64,000 nt of DNA from Acytostelium subglobosum LB1 (GCF_000787575.1 NW_012236520.1:620001-684000), one strand, 5' to 3'. Counted from the first letter of the stretch, positions 23,008-35,353 are shown. Translations and numbers: made by a program. Notes: generated by a model from the letters alone, not told the origin.

Positions 23008-23107
23008 NNNNNNNNNNNNNNNNNNNNNNNNNNNNNNNNNNNNNNNNNNNNNNNNNNNNNNNNNNNNNNNNNNNNNNNNNNNNNNNNNNNNNNNNNNNNN
23101 NNNNNNN
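23008..23107. other. assembly gap of exactly 100 N
   Basis: A run of exactly 100 undetermined bases is a conventional placeholder of unknown true size. It separates two inverted copies of the same LINE. Confidence 0.99.
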
Positions 23108-23444
23108 GCTATCCAAGAGAGGTACCTTGTCGCTATGGCTGGAGAGGTGGGCGGAGCGGAACTCCATCCAAGGTGTGTGGAACTTGCGGAAGAGGCCAGT
23201 GAACTTGCCTCCCAGGCGCTTCCTGGCGTTGCGGTGTTGAGTTCTCCACGAGTCCAGGTAGCCATGGGTGAGATGGGCTGGGGTGTTGAGGAAACGATTG
23301 AACACCCATACCTTGTAGGCAATTGATCTGAGCCCAATGTCCCAGAGGTTGAGGCCACCTTGATCCCAATGGAAGCTGGCGCGGTCCAGTGCCATCGTGT
23401 TGATGAAGCTGGAGCCGTAGGCGGTGGTCTTGGGGGCTGAGATG
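23108..23444 (-). mobile_element. LINE fragment, inverted relative to the previous one
   Basis: Read on the minus strand, 23444-23320 is nearly identical to 22880-23007. It continues past the point where the first copy meets the gap (NRFLNTPAHLTHGYLDSW, RKRLGGKFTGLFRKFHTPW), giving the later part of the same open frame. The two pieces therefore point toward each other across the gap. This copy lies about 70 bp downstream of tRNA-Leu in the tRNA's own orientation, mirroring the arrangement at tRNA-Asp. Confidence 0.85.
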
Positions 23445-23514
23445 GAAAACGAATCATTCGACTCTGGAAGTTCCTCATGTTACATATTTAATTTAAAACA
23501 AAAGTCAAAAATTT

Positions 23515-23597
23515 TGTACACTGTGAGATTTGAACTCACGCTTCCGAAGAAATTAGTGCCTTAAACTAACGCCTTAGACCAACTCGGCCAAGTGTAC
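23515..23597 (-). tRNA. tRNA-Leu (AAG)
   Basis: An 83-nt type II tRNA on the minus strand: acceptor stem GUACACU/AGUGUAC, discriminator A, anticodon stem UUAGU/ACUAA with loop UUAAGGC (anticodon AAG), a long variable arm with a UUCG-type hairpin, and T loop UUCAAAU. There is no intron. T-rich sequence just past its 3' end (about 23507-23511) can terminate polymerase III. Confidence 0.92.
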
Positions 23598-24045
23598 TGA
23601 TGAGTTGCCAATTCAATTATTTATTATTTTATGTCTAAAACTTCCTGGTTTTTCTTTTTACTCCCCTCTTATTCTCAGCATGCGCACGCCCTCAGTCATT
23701 AAATAAAAGTCTCTTCCGAATTTTTGGATTAACCTATTAATTATTTTTAAATTCAAATGCCATTAAATTGGTCCGATTGAAATTTCCTCTTTGAAATATC
23801 CTTTTTTTAAATTTTTCGCGTCCCAAACTTTATAACTTAGATTGGGCATGTACTTTCTTTTTTTGCAAATGTAGTGATAGCAGTGTGTCAGACCCCTTCC
23901 TCGTCTGATCAGTTCCCAACACTTCCCCTCTCTACCTTATTCATCCACCGACGACATCAACAACAACAACAACAACAACTTGATTTCATTCAGATTCACA
24001 CAAAGGTTGAAAGAGATAACTATACTATACATAACTTATAATATA

Positions 24046-25722
24046 ATGTCTAGACAACTATTGCGCAATGTCTTGAACATCAGACTCGCTTCGTCATCAG
24101 TGATGCGATCTGCCTCCAACAACTCGATCAAGATGATGATGTCCAGCGGTATGACTTTGTCATCGTACTCGGCGACTCCACTCTTCCAGCAGCAACTGTT
24201 CAGAGATTCATCAGTGATGTACAACAACAACTCTGTTCGCAACTACTCCAGCGCCATCCAGTTCAAGCTGGCAGATATTGGTGAGGGTATTGCCGAGTGT
24301 GAGGTCCTCAAGTGGCACTTCAAGGTCGGCGACTCTATCAAGGAGTTTGATGCTCTGTGCGAGGTGCAATCTGACAAGGCTACTGTAGAGGTATGTTGCT
24401 TTGTTTGAATGATTGGACTCAAGACTCATTCATTCCTTCAATCACTAACTCATATCCAATCACAGATTACAAGCAGATACGATGGTGTTCTCACCAAACT
24501 CTATTACAATGTTGGTGATATGGCCAAGGTAGGCTCACCACTATGTGATATCACACCAGAGGGTTCAGATGCCGTAGCCGCACCAGCACCAGCTGCCGCT
24601 GCTGCTAAGCCTGCCGCAGCACCAACTGCTGCAGCCTCCGCCTGCCCATTGGATTCGACCAACGATGGCGACCACGAATATAACGAGATCATCGTCGATG
24701 GTAAGACTTTCAAGGTGCTGGCCACACCAGCCGTGAGACACTTGGCCAAGGTGAACAATGTCAAGCTGTCCAGCGTCAGAGGATCAGGCAAGGATGGTCG
24801 TGTATTAAAGGAGAACCTCTTGGACTTTATCAATGGAAAGCAACAACCTGTACAACAGCAACAACAAAAGCCTGCTGCTGCTGCTGCTGCCCCAGCAGCC
24901 GCTGCCGCCACAGCCACCACACCAGTGTCACAGACAGAGCGCGAGAGACGTGTACCAATCACTGGAATCAAGAAGGTGATGGTCAAGACTATGAACGCCG
25001 CAGCCTTGGTGCCACACTTTGGTTACTGCGACGAATACACAATGGACGCACTCATGGCCTTGAGGAAACAACTCAAGTCTGTTGCATCTAACCGTGGCAT
25101 CAAGCTCAGCTATCTCCCATTCCTTATCAAGGCCACCTCTTTGGCCCTTCTCAAGTATCCAGTGCTCAACTCTAGCATGTCCCCTAACGAGACTGAGATC
25201 ATTTATAAGGTATGACTTTGGTAGAGGGCGAGGGCTAGGCGGTGCCTTACAGACACTCATACTAACTCAATCACAATCAAACTTACTTAGAACTACCACA
25301 ACATTGGAGTGGCAATGGATACTCCACAAGGACTATTGGTTCCAAATATTAAGGACGTACAGAATAAGTCGATATTCGAGATTGCACAAGAGTTGAACAG
25401 GTTACAAAAGGTCGGATTGGCGGGTCAGCTGACACCAGCTGATATGTCGGGCGGCACGTTCTCCCTTTCCAACATTGGCACGATTGGTGGCACTTACGCC
25501 TCACCCGTCCTGCTGTTGCCCGAGGTGGCCATCGGTGCCATTGGCAAGATCCAGAAGGTGCCCAGATACGACGACGACGACAACATCGTCCCAGTCAACG
25601 TAATGCAGATCAGTTGGTCGGCCGATCACCGTGTGATCGATGGTGCCACCATGGCCAACTTCTCCAACCTCCTCAAGGCCTACATCGAGACTCCAAACAC
25701 CATGCTCCTTGATACCAAGTAA
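24046..25722 (+). CDS. bkdC: lipoyl E2 (transacylase) of branched-chain 2-oxoacid dehydrogenase
   Basis: Exons 24046-24390, 24466-25209 and 25291-25722 join in phase 0, 506 residues. The protein forms the core of the mitochondrial branched-chain keto-acid dehydrogenase, moving acyl groups from E1 to CoA in valine, leucine and isoleucine breakdown. In order it has a basic, Arg/Ser-rich mitochondrial presequence; a lipoyl domain ([13 protein letters not shown], with the lipoyl-lysine motif SDKATVE ending exon 1); an Ala/Pro linker; an E1/E3-binding domain ([25 protein letters not shown]); and the catalytic domain with [18 protein letters not shown] and the KWHF start are typical of branched-chain rather than pyruvate E2. 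Nothing is missing. An ATG 22 codons upstream (23980) is less likely because it would bury the presequence. Confidence 0.95.
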
Positions 25723-25771
25723 ATCATATAATTAATCAACATAATAAATGAATCAAGATACTATGCTACTA

Positions 25772-27745
25772 CTACAATGTATTATATGTTGTTGTGTAGG
25801 GTACTAGAGGGTCACGAATGGACACGTCAATGTTGGTGGGCGTGTGGACGATCACTCGCATTGGCGTGATGGTCTTGGACAGTGACTTGACGGCCACCCA
25901 ACCAAGTCCAGAAATGATAATGTCGGTGCATGTATGTCTAAAGTCAACCTTCTCGGGTATGATTGTGAATCGCTTGGCCTGACTCAGTTGGATGCTCTCC
26001 TCGGCTAATCTCTCTGCATCGCCCAGTGGCGGCGACAACATCTTGCCGCGCTGTCTCGTCAACAGGTCGTCAGCCTTGTCCGTTCTACACAAATGTAGTG
26101 GTAGATGGGTGGACGTGTAGATGGTGAACGTGGCCAATCCTCCATCATAGTCGATGCGTGCCAGTCCGCCAAGATACAATGATTTGCCACCAATCATGTG
26201 GACCACGGTGGGCTTGATACGCTTGGTGGGGATGACCATCTTGAGCTCGTCAGGTCGCAACAACTTGATGATCTGATGCGGGTTGTCAATGCCTGGGGTA
26301 TCAAACAATGATGCATTGTGCCAAAGTGGCACGGATATAATGTTGAGCGTTGTGCCTGGGAAGATGGATGTTGTGGCGCGATCCATAACAGTTGGCTTCT
26401 CCTTGGCGGCCGCTGTCGCCTCATCATCACCTTGTTGGCCATCTTGTGTAAAGACAACCTTTTGTTTATACTCGTCTACCAATGAGTTGATGAATGTGGA
26501 CTTGCCCACGTTAGAGCAACCTACGACAAAGACATCGCGTCCACGTCGGAGTTGTTCCAGCTCGACGATGAAGCTGGCCAGACCATCGCGACTGGCGCTC
26601 GACAGAAGCTTGACGTGCGACACCACCATGCCGTGCAGCTTGCACTCGTGGCGCAACCAGTCCTCGATACGATTCTTATGGATGTCCGCTGGCAACACAT
26701 CCATCTTGTTACCGACCAACACCACAGGGTTATTGCCAATGATACGTCTAAAGTCTGGAATGAAGGTGCCGTGGAAGTCCATGATATCGACCACCTTTAT
26801 AACCACGCAGTTCATATCCTTGATCGCTGCCAACTTGTTCTTAAAGTCCTCAATTGGAATCTTGATCGGTGCCACCTTGCCATAATGTTTGAGCATATGA
26901 CATCTCTGGCATATCTCCTTCTCTCCAATCTTCTTTGCTCCACTAGATTGTGATCTGAACTTCTCAAACTTGATTGATTGATTGAATGATGGTGTGATTT
27001 AGCGTGGAGTGGGATAGTTCCAAGAGTGATCCAGGTGAGTTCGTTTTCGTTTGGATAGAGATTGATTGATTGAATGAGTGATTGAATGAGTGAGTGTCTG
27101 AGTGTTGAATGATGACAGCATGCATGATCGACCAAGGGTACTTACATTCCTCTTTGCTTCATTCTCCAAGTGTGTCTCATAGTCTATAATTGTGTCGCTT
27201 TGTTGTTGATCACCATCAACAGAAGCAGCGGCATTAGGGTTATCCTTCCTCTGTTGCTTCTGCTTCCTTTGTTGTTTGATCGATTCGTGTGTCTTCATTA
27301 GACGCATTGCCACTGACTTTGGTATGAAACCAAGCTCATTAGGATGATCACATTGCATTATACATCCACAACCTGTACATCTTGTCTTGTTCAATCGTTT
27401 GATAAACTTCTCCTCTTCTTCTTCTACTTCTTCCTCTTTTGCTACATCCTTATTCTCTTGACCTTCATGAACTTGTTTAACAGCTCTTCGTTCTTTCTTT
27501 CGCTCATTCAATCTTTGTTTCTTGTTGTCAACAAGTATATCTTGTTGTTGATTATCGGTTGGTATTGTATTGTCTATTGATGATGTTATTGTTGATGTTG
27601 TATAGTTATGATGATGGCGATTATGTGAGAATGGGAATAGGAGTGAGGATGTTGGAGACTTGGTCACTATGTTGAGGCTAGTACGAGCCAATAACATCCC
27701 TCGATGTAATGTACGAAGTGAGATAACTCTATTGACAAAGTTCAT
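25772..27745 (-). CDS. noa1: NOA1/YqeH-type circularly permuted GTPase, mitochondrial
   Basis: Exons 27745-27146 and 26968-25772 join in phase 0, about 598 residues. NOA1 assists assembly of the mitochondrial ribosomal small subunit. The basic N-terminus (MNFVNRVISLRTLHRGMLLA) looks like a mitochondrial presequence. A zinc knuckle follows (CTGCGCIMQC in exon 1, CQRCH in exon 2). The GTPase motifs are in permuted order: NKMD (G4), SSAS (G5), GCSNVGKST (G1), then DTPGID (G3). A C-terminal RNA-binding-like region follows (GLGWVAVK). The charged insert in exon 1 (Lys/Glu-rich) is species-specific. Its neighbours are also mitochondrial; the gene converges with bkdC and is divergent from the bL28 gene. 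Confidence 0.92.
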
Positions 27746-28161
27746 CTCTCTTATATTATATATATTATCACTATGTTTGGTTGATTCGGTAAATTGAATG
27801 AACTCATTCACAGCCCAACAATCGTTCGTTTTATTGATTGACACACACTTTTATCATCAACAAGTTTACTTCCAAATTTGGAAGTTAGTCCATCAATGGA
27901 ATAATTCCATATGTGATCACAAATATAACTTAATATATATCTTATGTTACTGATTATATATAATGTATGATTTTCAAGTTACTATTGTCCATCATTAAAT
28001 GTTTGGCAAGTTCCAACAAACAGTGGACAATCACATTTTTCGTCTTTTTGGTCTACAACAAAGTTTGATCAGAGTTTAGTCTTGTACATTCAAATCATTA
28101 TCTCTTGCATTGTATCATATCTACATCATATATAACAAACAAACAAACAAACAATACAAAG
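27746..28161. promoter_or_regulatory. shared divergent promoter region
   Basis: These 416 bp separate the start codons of two divergent genes, the NOA1-type GTPase and mitochondrial bL28. The sequence is AT-rich with TA runs near 27930-27965. A shared bidirectional promoter is inferred from spacing; no defined motif is identified. Confidence 0.45.
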
Positions 28162-28750
28162 ATGTCGATGATCAACAGCGCAATATCTACAATGTTCAAT
28201 CGAACCAATCCACATGCCGCTCATCTGATGAAGCGTGCCCAAAGAGGACTATACGGCGGTCGTCTAATCCAATATGGCAACACCATATCATTCTCTCATA
28301 GAAAGTACGATTCATTCAATCAATCAATCGATCAATCAATCATTCAATCATTCAATCATTCAATCCAATCGATCATGATGTACATGTATTGACATAATCA
28401 TTCGCGGACACTATAACATAATATACTTGGCGCGACAACAACCATAACAACTTTATAGGACTCGCAGGAATTGGTTGCCCAATGCACAGATGAAGACTTA
28501 TCACAGCGATGTACTAGGCACTGATCTGAGGGTCAACGTCACAACTTACACGATTAGATGCATCGACAAGGCAGGCTCATTCGACAATTATATCTTATAC
28601 ACCAAGGACAAGGATCTACAATCAGAGTTGGGTTCAGATCTCAAGATACTAATGAAGACCACTATGCAGCAAAAGGTGATCGAGCAACTCGAGTTGGCAG
28701 AGTCACAGCAACAGCAGCAACAAGACGGAACCAATGTCGCCACAGCTTAA
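28162..28750 (+). CDS. mrpl28: mitochondrial ribosomal protein bL28m
   Basis: Exons 28162-28304 and 28459-28750 join through a split Lys codon, giving 144 residues. The bL28 signature crosses the splice: GNTISFSHRK then TRRNWLPNAQ, followed by LRVNVTTYTIRCIDKAG. This is a structural protein of the large mitochondrial ribosomal subunit. The N-terminus carries the YGG turn typical of the family and enough basic residues for import. A Gln-rich C-terminal tail is an amoebal extra. The intron is filled with CAAT tetranucleotide repeats. Confidence 0.92.
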
Positions 28751-28857
28751 TTATCATTGTCGACGCAACAAATCAATAGTATTAAACTCAATATAATATA
28801 TATATATATATACGGATATGATTGATTGATTGATTGGTCATAGGTATGATGTAATAT

Positions 28858-28908
28858 GAGGGTATGTCCGAGAGGGTATGTCCGCGAGGGTATGTCTGTG
28901 AGGGTTGG
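28858..28908. repeat. 14-bp tandem repeat, about 3.5 units
   Basis: GAGGGTATGTCCGA is repeated three times with small changes and a partial fourth unit, in the spacer upstream of the UPF2 gene. A minisatellite of no known function. Confidence 0.8.
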
Positions 28909-29034
28909 TGGACTTGGTGAAAAAGGTTGAACTCATTCATTCATTCACTTCATTCCATTGTGTAATCAATCCAATGTCCATTGTACACTTGTAATATAAA
29001 TATATATGTACAGGGGACATACAGACAGATAGAC

Positions 29035-32000
29035 ATGAGTAGTAAGCCACCACCTCCAAAGCAACAACAACAATCACCTCCTGTCTATGTACCAAAGGTT
29101 AATAAACAGGCAGAGCCATCATCAACAACATCAACCTCAACAACGTCTACAACATCAACATCGACAACATCAACTACTACTTCACAACCTGCTATAACAT
29201 CAACGACACCAGTTCAAAATGGAGATGTAGCATCAGGATCATCAACTACTTCTACAACTTCAACATCATCTACATCGGCAACACCAGCAGCAACAGCGAC
29301 AACAAAGAAAGAGAAGAAGCCACAACCACCAAGAGAACATAGAGAGCGACCAAAGAAACCACAACAACCTGATCAACAACCACAACAACAGCAACCTGAA
29401 GCTGCTGTTGGAGGTGCTGGAGGACCACCCGAACAACCTGTTGCAAAGGGTGCAGCCCAATCCAAACCAGCAGCAAGACAACCAAAAGCTCCAAGAGAGC
29501 CAAGACAGCCAAAGGAACAGAAGGATGCTGTGCAGAAGAAAGATGGCGAACAGAAGCAACCCCCAGCTCCAAAGGAGCCCAGACAGCCTCGCGAGCCAAA
29601 GGATCAACCCGCAGGTTCCAAAGAGCCAAAGGGTGCTCCAAGGGAGCCGCGACCTCCCAAGGAACCAAGGGCCAAGGCTCCTCCAAAGCAGCCTGCAGCA
29701 GCTGCTGCCGGTGGTGCACCACAACAACCTGCAGGCGGTGCCAACAAGGGTGTCAATCAACCAAAGCAAGGAGGCGGCAAGACCCCCAACACTGGCAAGG
29801 GAGGAGCAGCAACAGGTACAGCCGGTGGAAAGAAAGCAGCACCTGCTCAAGCAAAGAATCCAAAGGAAGAGCAAGAGAGGAGAGAACAAGAGGCCAAGCG
29901 AAAGGAAGAGGAACAGCGTATTGCTGCCGAGCGACTTAAAGAAGAGGAGCGTAAGAAGGAAGAAGAGCGTCTGGAAGCACTGCGCAGAGAGGAAGAAGAA
30001 AGACGATTGGAACAAGAGCGTCTGGAGAAGGAGAGACTTGTACAAGAGCAACAAGCAGTATGTTATCATCATCGTGGAGGACGAGATTGCATCGACATCA
30101 TGAACGCTCACTCACTCACCTCATATGTAGCGCGAACGACTTGCCAAGCTCAAGGAGGAACTATTGGTATTGTCACAGCTTCGAGCAAACAACACAAAGG
30201 CCAATGCCAAGAGTCGCGCTGCTGCGGAAGAGGAACTACACAATCTGGACTCGGGCTTTAAGCGCATCACAAACTTCCTCAAGAAGCTCAAGTCCATCTC
30301 GGACGTGGACCACAAGGAGAACCTGTTGACAGAGATACAGCAGCTCAATCTATCAAAGTACACAACAGAGATCATCCCGTCAATTGTCAAGTCATCGTTC
30401 AAGAACAATGACGTACCAATCATCGTCAGGCTTCTTTGCGTGCTGCATCAGCGCTATGATGGAATCGACTCGGCTGCCACTGAGTCGCTATTCCAACTCT
30501 TTGAGCCACTGCCCATCATGCCCTCCGAGTCAGAGGCTGAGCGCAACGCCAAGATCACCAAGCGCAGGAATGCCATTCGCCTCATTGTCGAGCTGTATTG
30601 CGTGGATATCCTACATGGATACGCTCCCATTTCCAAGTTGATCAACAAGATGATTACTGGCAGCTCATATGAACCCGAGCGCGATTGTGGATATCCCGTG
30701 ATGCACATCTTTATCAGCTTCTTGCGAGCCTGTGCGCCATTGATTGGTTATTCAAAGGACAAGGTATGTATGAGTGGGCGATGTTGGCGAGGACGGCAGG
30801 CCTGAAGACATGACTAACATCACTCAATCAATCAAGTGCCCAGATCTTCCAGACTTTTACAACAACATCTTGACGACTGAGGAGCAGACATCGACAAGGG
30901 AGTTGGCCGAGACGTATTACAAGACTGCCATTGACTACTTGCAGCGCGAACAACAGACACTTCGAGAGAAGGAGAAGGAGATCAAGAGTGCAAAGTTGAC
31001 AAAAGGTGAGGTGTCGGAGCAGATCGCCTCGTCCTACGAGGCATTGCGCAAGAACTACGAGAAGCTCACCACTGTCATCTCGTCGTTTGCCGAGATCATT
31101 GGCGAGACGGTGCCAAGCAGTGACTACTCCACCAAGATGGAGACAGAGGCCAATGAATCAAAGGATCAATTGGAGCTGTTTGACTCGCCCTGGGAGAACG
31201 ATGAGCAGCGACACTTTTATGACAACCTCGTCGCCCTTCCCATCCCCAAGGCCAAGGTGCAACAACAGCAGGCCGCCACTGCCGCCGCTGCTTCAGGTGG
31301 TGACAGTGCCACCACAACCACCACTACAGCCACATCCCCATCAACTCCAGTACCAGCCACCACCTCAACACCAACTCCAACCAAGAAACACACAAAGGAC
31401 CCAGAGGAGAAGGCGGCCAAGGCAAAGGCCAATCAGATCTACAAGGAGTGTCTGCAACAGTTGCGCACGGCAACTCTAAAGCCATCGATTGTGGACAACA
31501 TTGTATTGGATTTCGTCAAGATCAACATCAAGGCATCAAAGAAGAAGGACTTTATCGCCGATCTCTCACAGTGCAGGGCCGACCAGATACCCTTCTACTG
31601 TCGCTTCATTGCGTCGCTCAATCAATCTGCACAGCACAAGGAGTTTGTGTCCAACATCTGTCAGTCGGTGGAGGACGAGCTCACTGGACTCATTGAGAAG
31701 AAGGAGCAGGTGCACCTCACCATTCAGATCAAGAATGTCAAGATCATTGGAGAGCTCGTCAAGTTTAGAGTGTTGCCCAACCCCGTTGCCTTCAACTACC
31801 TCAAACTCTGTTTTGACGACTTTACCCATCACAACATCGACATTGCCTGCACCCTACTCGAAGTGTGTGGCCGCTATCTCTACAAGTTGCCAGAGACTCA
31901 GTTCAGGTTGAAGAACATGGTATGTTGATGTTGTTGCCGCGCGCGTGTCATTGAACGATTGTATACTTACCTTCACCTCCCTCACTCCCTCGTGACCAAC

Positions 32001-33749
32001 AAGCTGGATATATTGATCAGGAACAAGAATGCCAAGGTGATGGAACCAAGACATGAGGGATTGATTGACAATGCTTATCTGTCTTGCCGACCAATGCAGG
32101 TCAAGAAGAAGGTCGTGGATCCAGTGCGTCAGTTTACAAAGTGGTTGATCTTTAAGTACTTGTGCGAGGAGACGACTAAGAAGGTGGTGGACAAGCTGCT
32201 TCAGTTGCCATGGCCCCAGTGCCAGCCCTATCTCAAGAAGTATCTGCTGGCTGTCCACAAGGGAAAGTTTGGCAACATCTACCCGGTGGCAGATATCCTC
32301 TACGCGCTGCGCCGGTACTATCCCACATTCGTTCGACATGTCATCTGGCAGCTGATCGAAGACATCACCAGCGGCTTTGAGCGCAACGACTTTACGCGCA
32401 ATCAGAAGCGTATCATGGCCGTCACATTGTTTGGCGAGCTGTACAATGCCTGTCTGCTCAACTCATTCCACGTGTTTGCACTGCTCAAGGGTGCACTCGA
32501 GTATGGATACTCAACCATGCATCTTCTCCCCGTCAATCCCGATCGCGAGAAGGAATTCCTCAAGCAGCGCTACAAGCCCAACATCAATGACTTTGATCCA
32601 ATCAATGATACCTTCCGCATTCGATTTGTAAGCATTGTCCCATGGGACCAGCACACAAGTCACATTCCAGATGACCCTAACCCTTGACCTTACCCTCACC
32701 ATAGATATGCAGCCTTATCCTCGTCTGCAAGGATTGCTTCTCAGACAAGGACATTACAAGCCACCTCCAGCCATACTTGTTGTTCTTGCAACGCTATGCA
32801 TTGACCAAGCAGCTGTCACTAGAGTTGGAGTTTATGTTGTCAGAGTGCTTGGCAATCGTTCCAAAGATCAAGGTGTTCAAGACATGGGAGGAGGCCAATG
32901 AGGAGTGCTCAAAGAATGCCTCAAAGCTTCAATTCCCAACCGAAGAGGAGATGATGCAACAACAGCAACAACAACAGAGTGCAGAGAATGATAATGACCT
33001 TGCTGTCGGAGGCATGGGTGGCGGCGCGACCAGCAGTGCAGGTGGCGTTGGTCACACCAGACGCAAGGATTTGAACAGGCACAACGACGCGGCAAACGAT
33101 ACACAGAGACAGGAGACCAATCATCGCTCAGCCGTGGACATTAAGAGACGCACTCAGGAGGAGACCGAGGAGGACATGGCATTGCTCATGGAGTTCAAGA
33201 GGGCCATGCAAGAGAGCACAGAGGCAAGAAAGTCTGACAGGCCCAATGTTGGTAAACTTGTTCTGCCCTCTGTCCAGCTGGCTGCCAAGTCAGTCACATT
33301 CCCTGCCACCTCCCCGCCACTCCTCTCCAATGAGACCATACCATCGACATCAGGCACATCACCATTGCCATCAACAGTTACAACAGCACCAACTTCACCT
33401 CCACCTGTCACACAACAACTATCACCTCAGCCCACACAGCAGTTGCAATTGCCACAGATACCCACTACAACTACAACTACTCAATCGAATGGTGGTGGTG
33501 ATCAACCAGAGAGAGTACAGTTCAAACTACTACTAAAGAGAGGAAACAAGCCAATTGTAAATATCCATTCATCCATCGGTTCAATCACTCAATCACTAAC
33601 TTCTATCCTAAACGTTGTAGCAAAAGAACATTGAGATATCGGAAGACTTCTCATTTGTGGCTCAGATCAAGCAGGCACAAGAGGAGGAAGAGAGGAATGT
33701 ACAGGAGAACAAGAGGAATGTATTGAGACTGGCCAGTCAAAACACTTAA
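29035..33749 (+). CDS. upf2: nonsense-mediated decay factor UPF2
   Basis: Six exons keep frame: 29035-30057, 30131-30763, 30837-31919, 32004-32627, 32705-33556, 33621-33749, about 1194 residues. UPF2 is the scaffold that links UPF1 and UPF3 on mRNAs with premature stops. The N-terminus is Thr/Ser, Lys/Pro and then a charged Glu/Arg coiled-coil-like stretch. Three MIF4G-type helical domains follow: the first from RITNFLKKLKSISD, the second from KPSIVDNIVLDFVKIN, the third around KKVVDPVRQFTKWLIFKYL. The C-terminal UPF1-binding region (ETEEDMALLMEFKRAMQES, then VQFKLLLKRGNK) is present. Low-complexity inserts separate domains. All domains of the family are seen in order. The ATG chosen is the first after the TA-rich promoter. 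Confidence 0.95.
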
Positions 33750-34730
33750 GGTCCAAAGACACAAGCAATCCAATCCAACCCAATCCAATCCAATCCTTTG
33801 GCATGCAAACTTGGTTCACCAACACCCACGCCAGTTCAAAGGTCGAGTGGTTCTGCCCTTACCATGCTCTACCCTTGCCATCACAAGTCTTTATAGGCCT
33901 CCAGGATAATCAAGTAGTCTGGCTACCTTTGGAACGACACAGTCGGTAGTGGGTCAGTCAAGACCAACAACACGTCACGTGACTCAATGTCTACCTTGAG
34001 GTTGTCCCAACAACAATCAATCAATCAATCAACAAACCAACAACAACAACACTCATTAAGATGGTTTGGATTCCAAGCCGACCAACCATCTTTACCTCCA
34101 CATCAATACATCAATACATCCGTTCATCCATCCAATCTACCAACAACTCACATGATCTTTGAAACGAACTTCCTGAACGATTAACGAGGATTTCTTTTCA
34201 TTTTTGTTCATTTTATTTTGAATTAATTTTTCAATCTCAAGTTGATTGTTACATACCATCCATCAGGAGGGTTGGGGGTTCGAGCTGCTGCATGGACCAT
34301 GAAGAAGAACGAAGTCAACAATCTCATTCTTTCCTTTTATAAACTACATCACCTTAAACATATATTAAAGTATGTCTATTATTATTTCATTCATTCATTC
34401 ATTCATTCTTATCACAGCTTTGCATTGAACGAACAATGGACATATATTGAATATGCCATGTTTAAATCGATCAACAAACAACAACAAACAGTGACATTCA
34501 TTGCGAATATAATTGAATGCCAAAGATAGATATTAATCATTATCAGTCATATTGGAAACATGGATTGATGTTATGACTTGACAGCAGGACATGACTTTAT
34601 CATGACCAATGAATGAATGAATGAACGAAATGAACGAATGATTCACAGACTTGGATCACAACAACAAAGCATAACATAGGAGTTGCTAACATCTCCCCTC
34701 AATCAATCAACTAAACAAACAAATTAGGAA
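33750..34730. other. spacer, no supported gene
   Basis: Contains tandem CCAAT/CAAT and ATTC repeats and two short open frames (33987-34184, 34242-34529) whose products are repeats of Gln, Asn, His and Tyr codons. An AG directly before the NAC start (about 34727) could be the acceptor of a 5'-leader intron. Confidence 0.4.
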
Positions 34731-35168
34731 ATGGACATCAACATTGAGAAGTTGAACAAATTGGCAGCACAAGTTCGCACTGGAGGTCCAGGATCTGTTC
34801 GCAGAAAGAAGAGAGTCGTCCACAAGTCTGGTGGTGCTGCTGATGACAGACAGCTCCTTGCCAAGTTCCAGTCGCTCGGAATCAGACCAATCGCTGGCAT
34901 TGAGGAGGTCAACATGTTCAAGTCCGATGGTACCATCATCCACTTTGACAATCCACACGTACAAAACGCCCCAAAGACCTTTGTCGTCTCTGGCCATGCC
35001 CAGACCAAGACTCTTCAAGAGCTCTTGCCAGGCATTATCTCACACCTCGGTTCGGACGGCCTGAAGAGATTGGCCGAGCAATTCGTCACCTCCTCCAGAG
35101 CCGTTGCATCAGAGACATCATCTGATGATGTTCCAGAGTTGGTTGGCAACTTTGAGTCAACTGCTTAA
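34731..35168 (+). CDS. nacB: nascent polypeptide-associated complex subunit beta (BTF3)
   Basis: A single coding exon encodes 145 residues, the usual length of the family. Beta-NAC pairs with alpha-NAC and sits at the ribosome exit tunnel, shielding new chains and preventing wrong targeting to the ER. The ribosome-binding motif RRKKRVVHK lies near residue 25. The NAC domain follows (FQSLGIRPIAGIEEVNMFK, IIHFDNPHVQNA, TFVVSGHAQTKTLQELLPGI). The C-terminus is short and acidic. Nothing is missing. It is G+C-richer and more repeat-free than neighbours, as expected for a highly expressed gene. Confidence 0.96.
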   Translation: MDINIEKLNKLAAQVRTGGPGSVRRKKRVVHKSGGAADDRQLLAKFQSLGIRPIAGIEEVNMFKSDGTIIHFDNPHVQNAPKTFVVSGHAQTKTLQELLPGIISHLGSDGLKRLAEQFVTSSRAVASETSSDDVPELVGNFESTA

Positions 35169-35353
35169 GTTAACTTATATAAATTATATATATACTTATC
35201 TCATTCTTAAGGGTTTAGGGTATAGGGTAAGGGTTGAGGGTATGGTCGGAAAACAAGACGACAAGTTTGTCAAATAAATAACCATATTTGGTAATTCTTG
35301 AACCATTAGTTTAATTGACGAACATATAATCAAACAATATAATAACAGATAAT

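Larger units (their letters stand above)
21344..23485. repeat. 43-bp direct repeats bracketing the LINE fragments
   Basis: The same 43 bp (TGGAAAACGAATCATTCGAC ... GTTACAT) occurs in the same orientation at 21344-21386 and 23443-23485. The two copies enclose both LINE pieces and the sequence gap. They could be duplicated target sequence, part of the element, or a mark of mis-joined contigs. Confidence 0.8.

Noticed and set aside
29266-30111. 281-codon minus-strand frame inside the UPF2 gene
   Set aside because: Shadow of the Lys/Pro/Glu-rich first exon; Leu/Ser-rich artefact with no family match.
34262-34282. GGTTCGAG, a possible tRNA B box
   Set aside because: No matching acceptor or anticodon stems around it; not a cloverleaf.
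35208-35245. TTTAGGG/TAGGGT-like telomere-looking sequence
   Set aside because: Only a few degenerate units between two ordinary genes; no array and no subtelomeric context.
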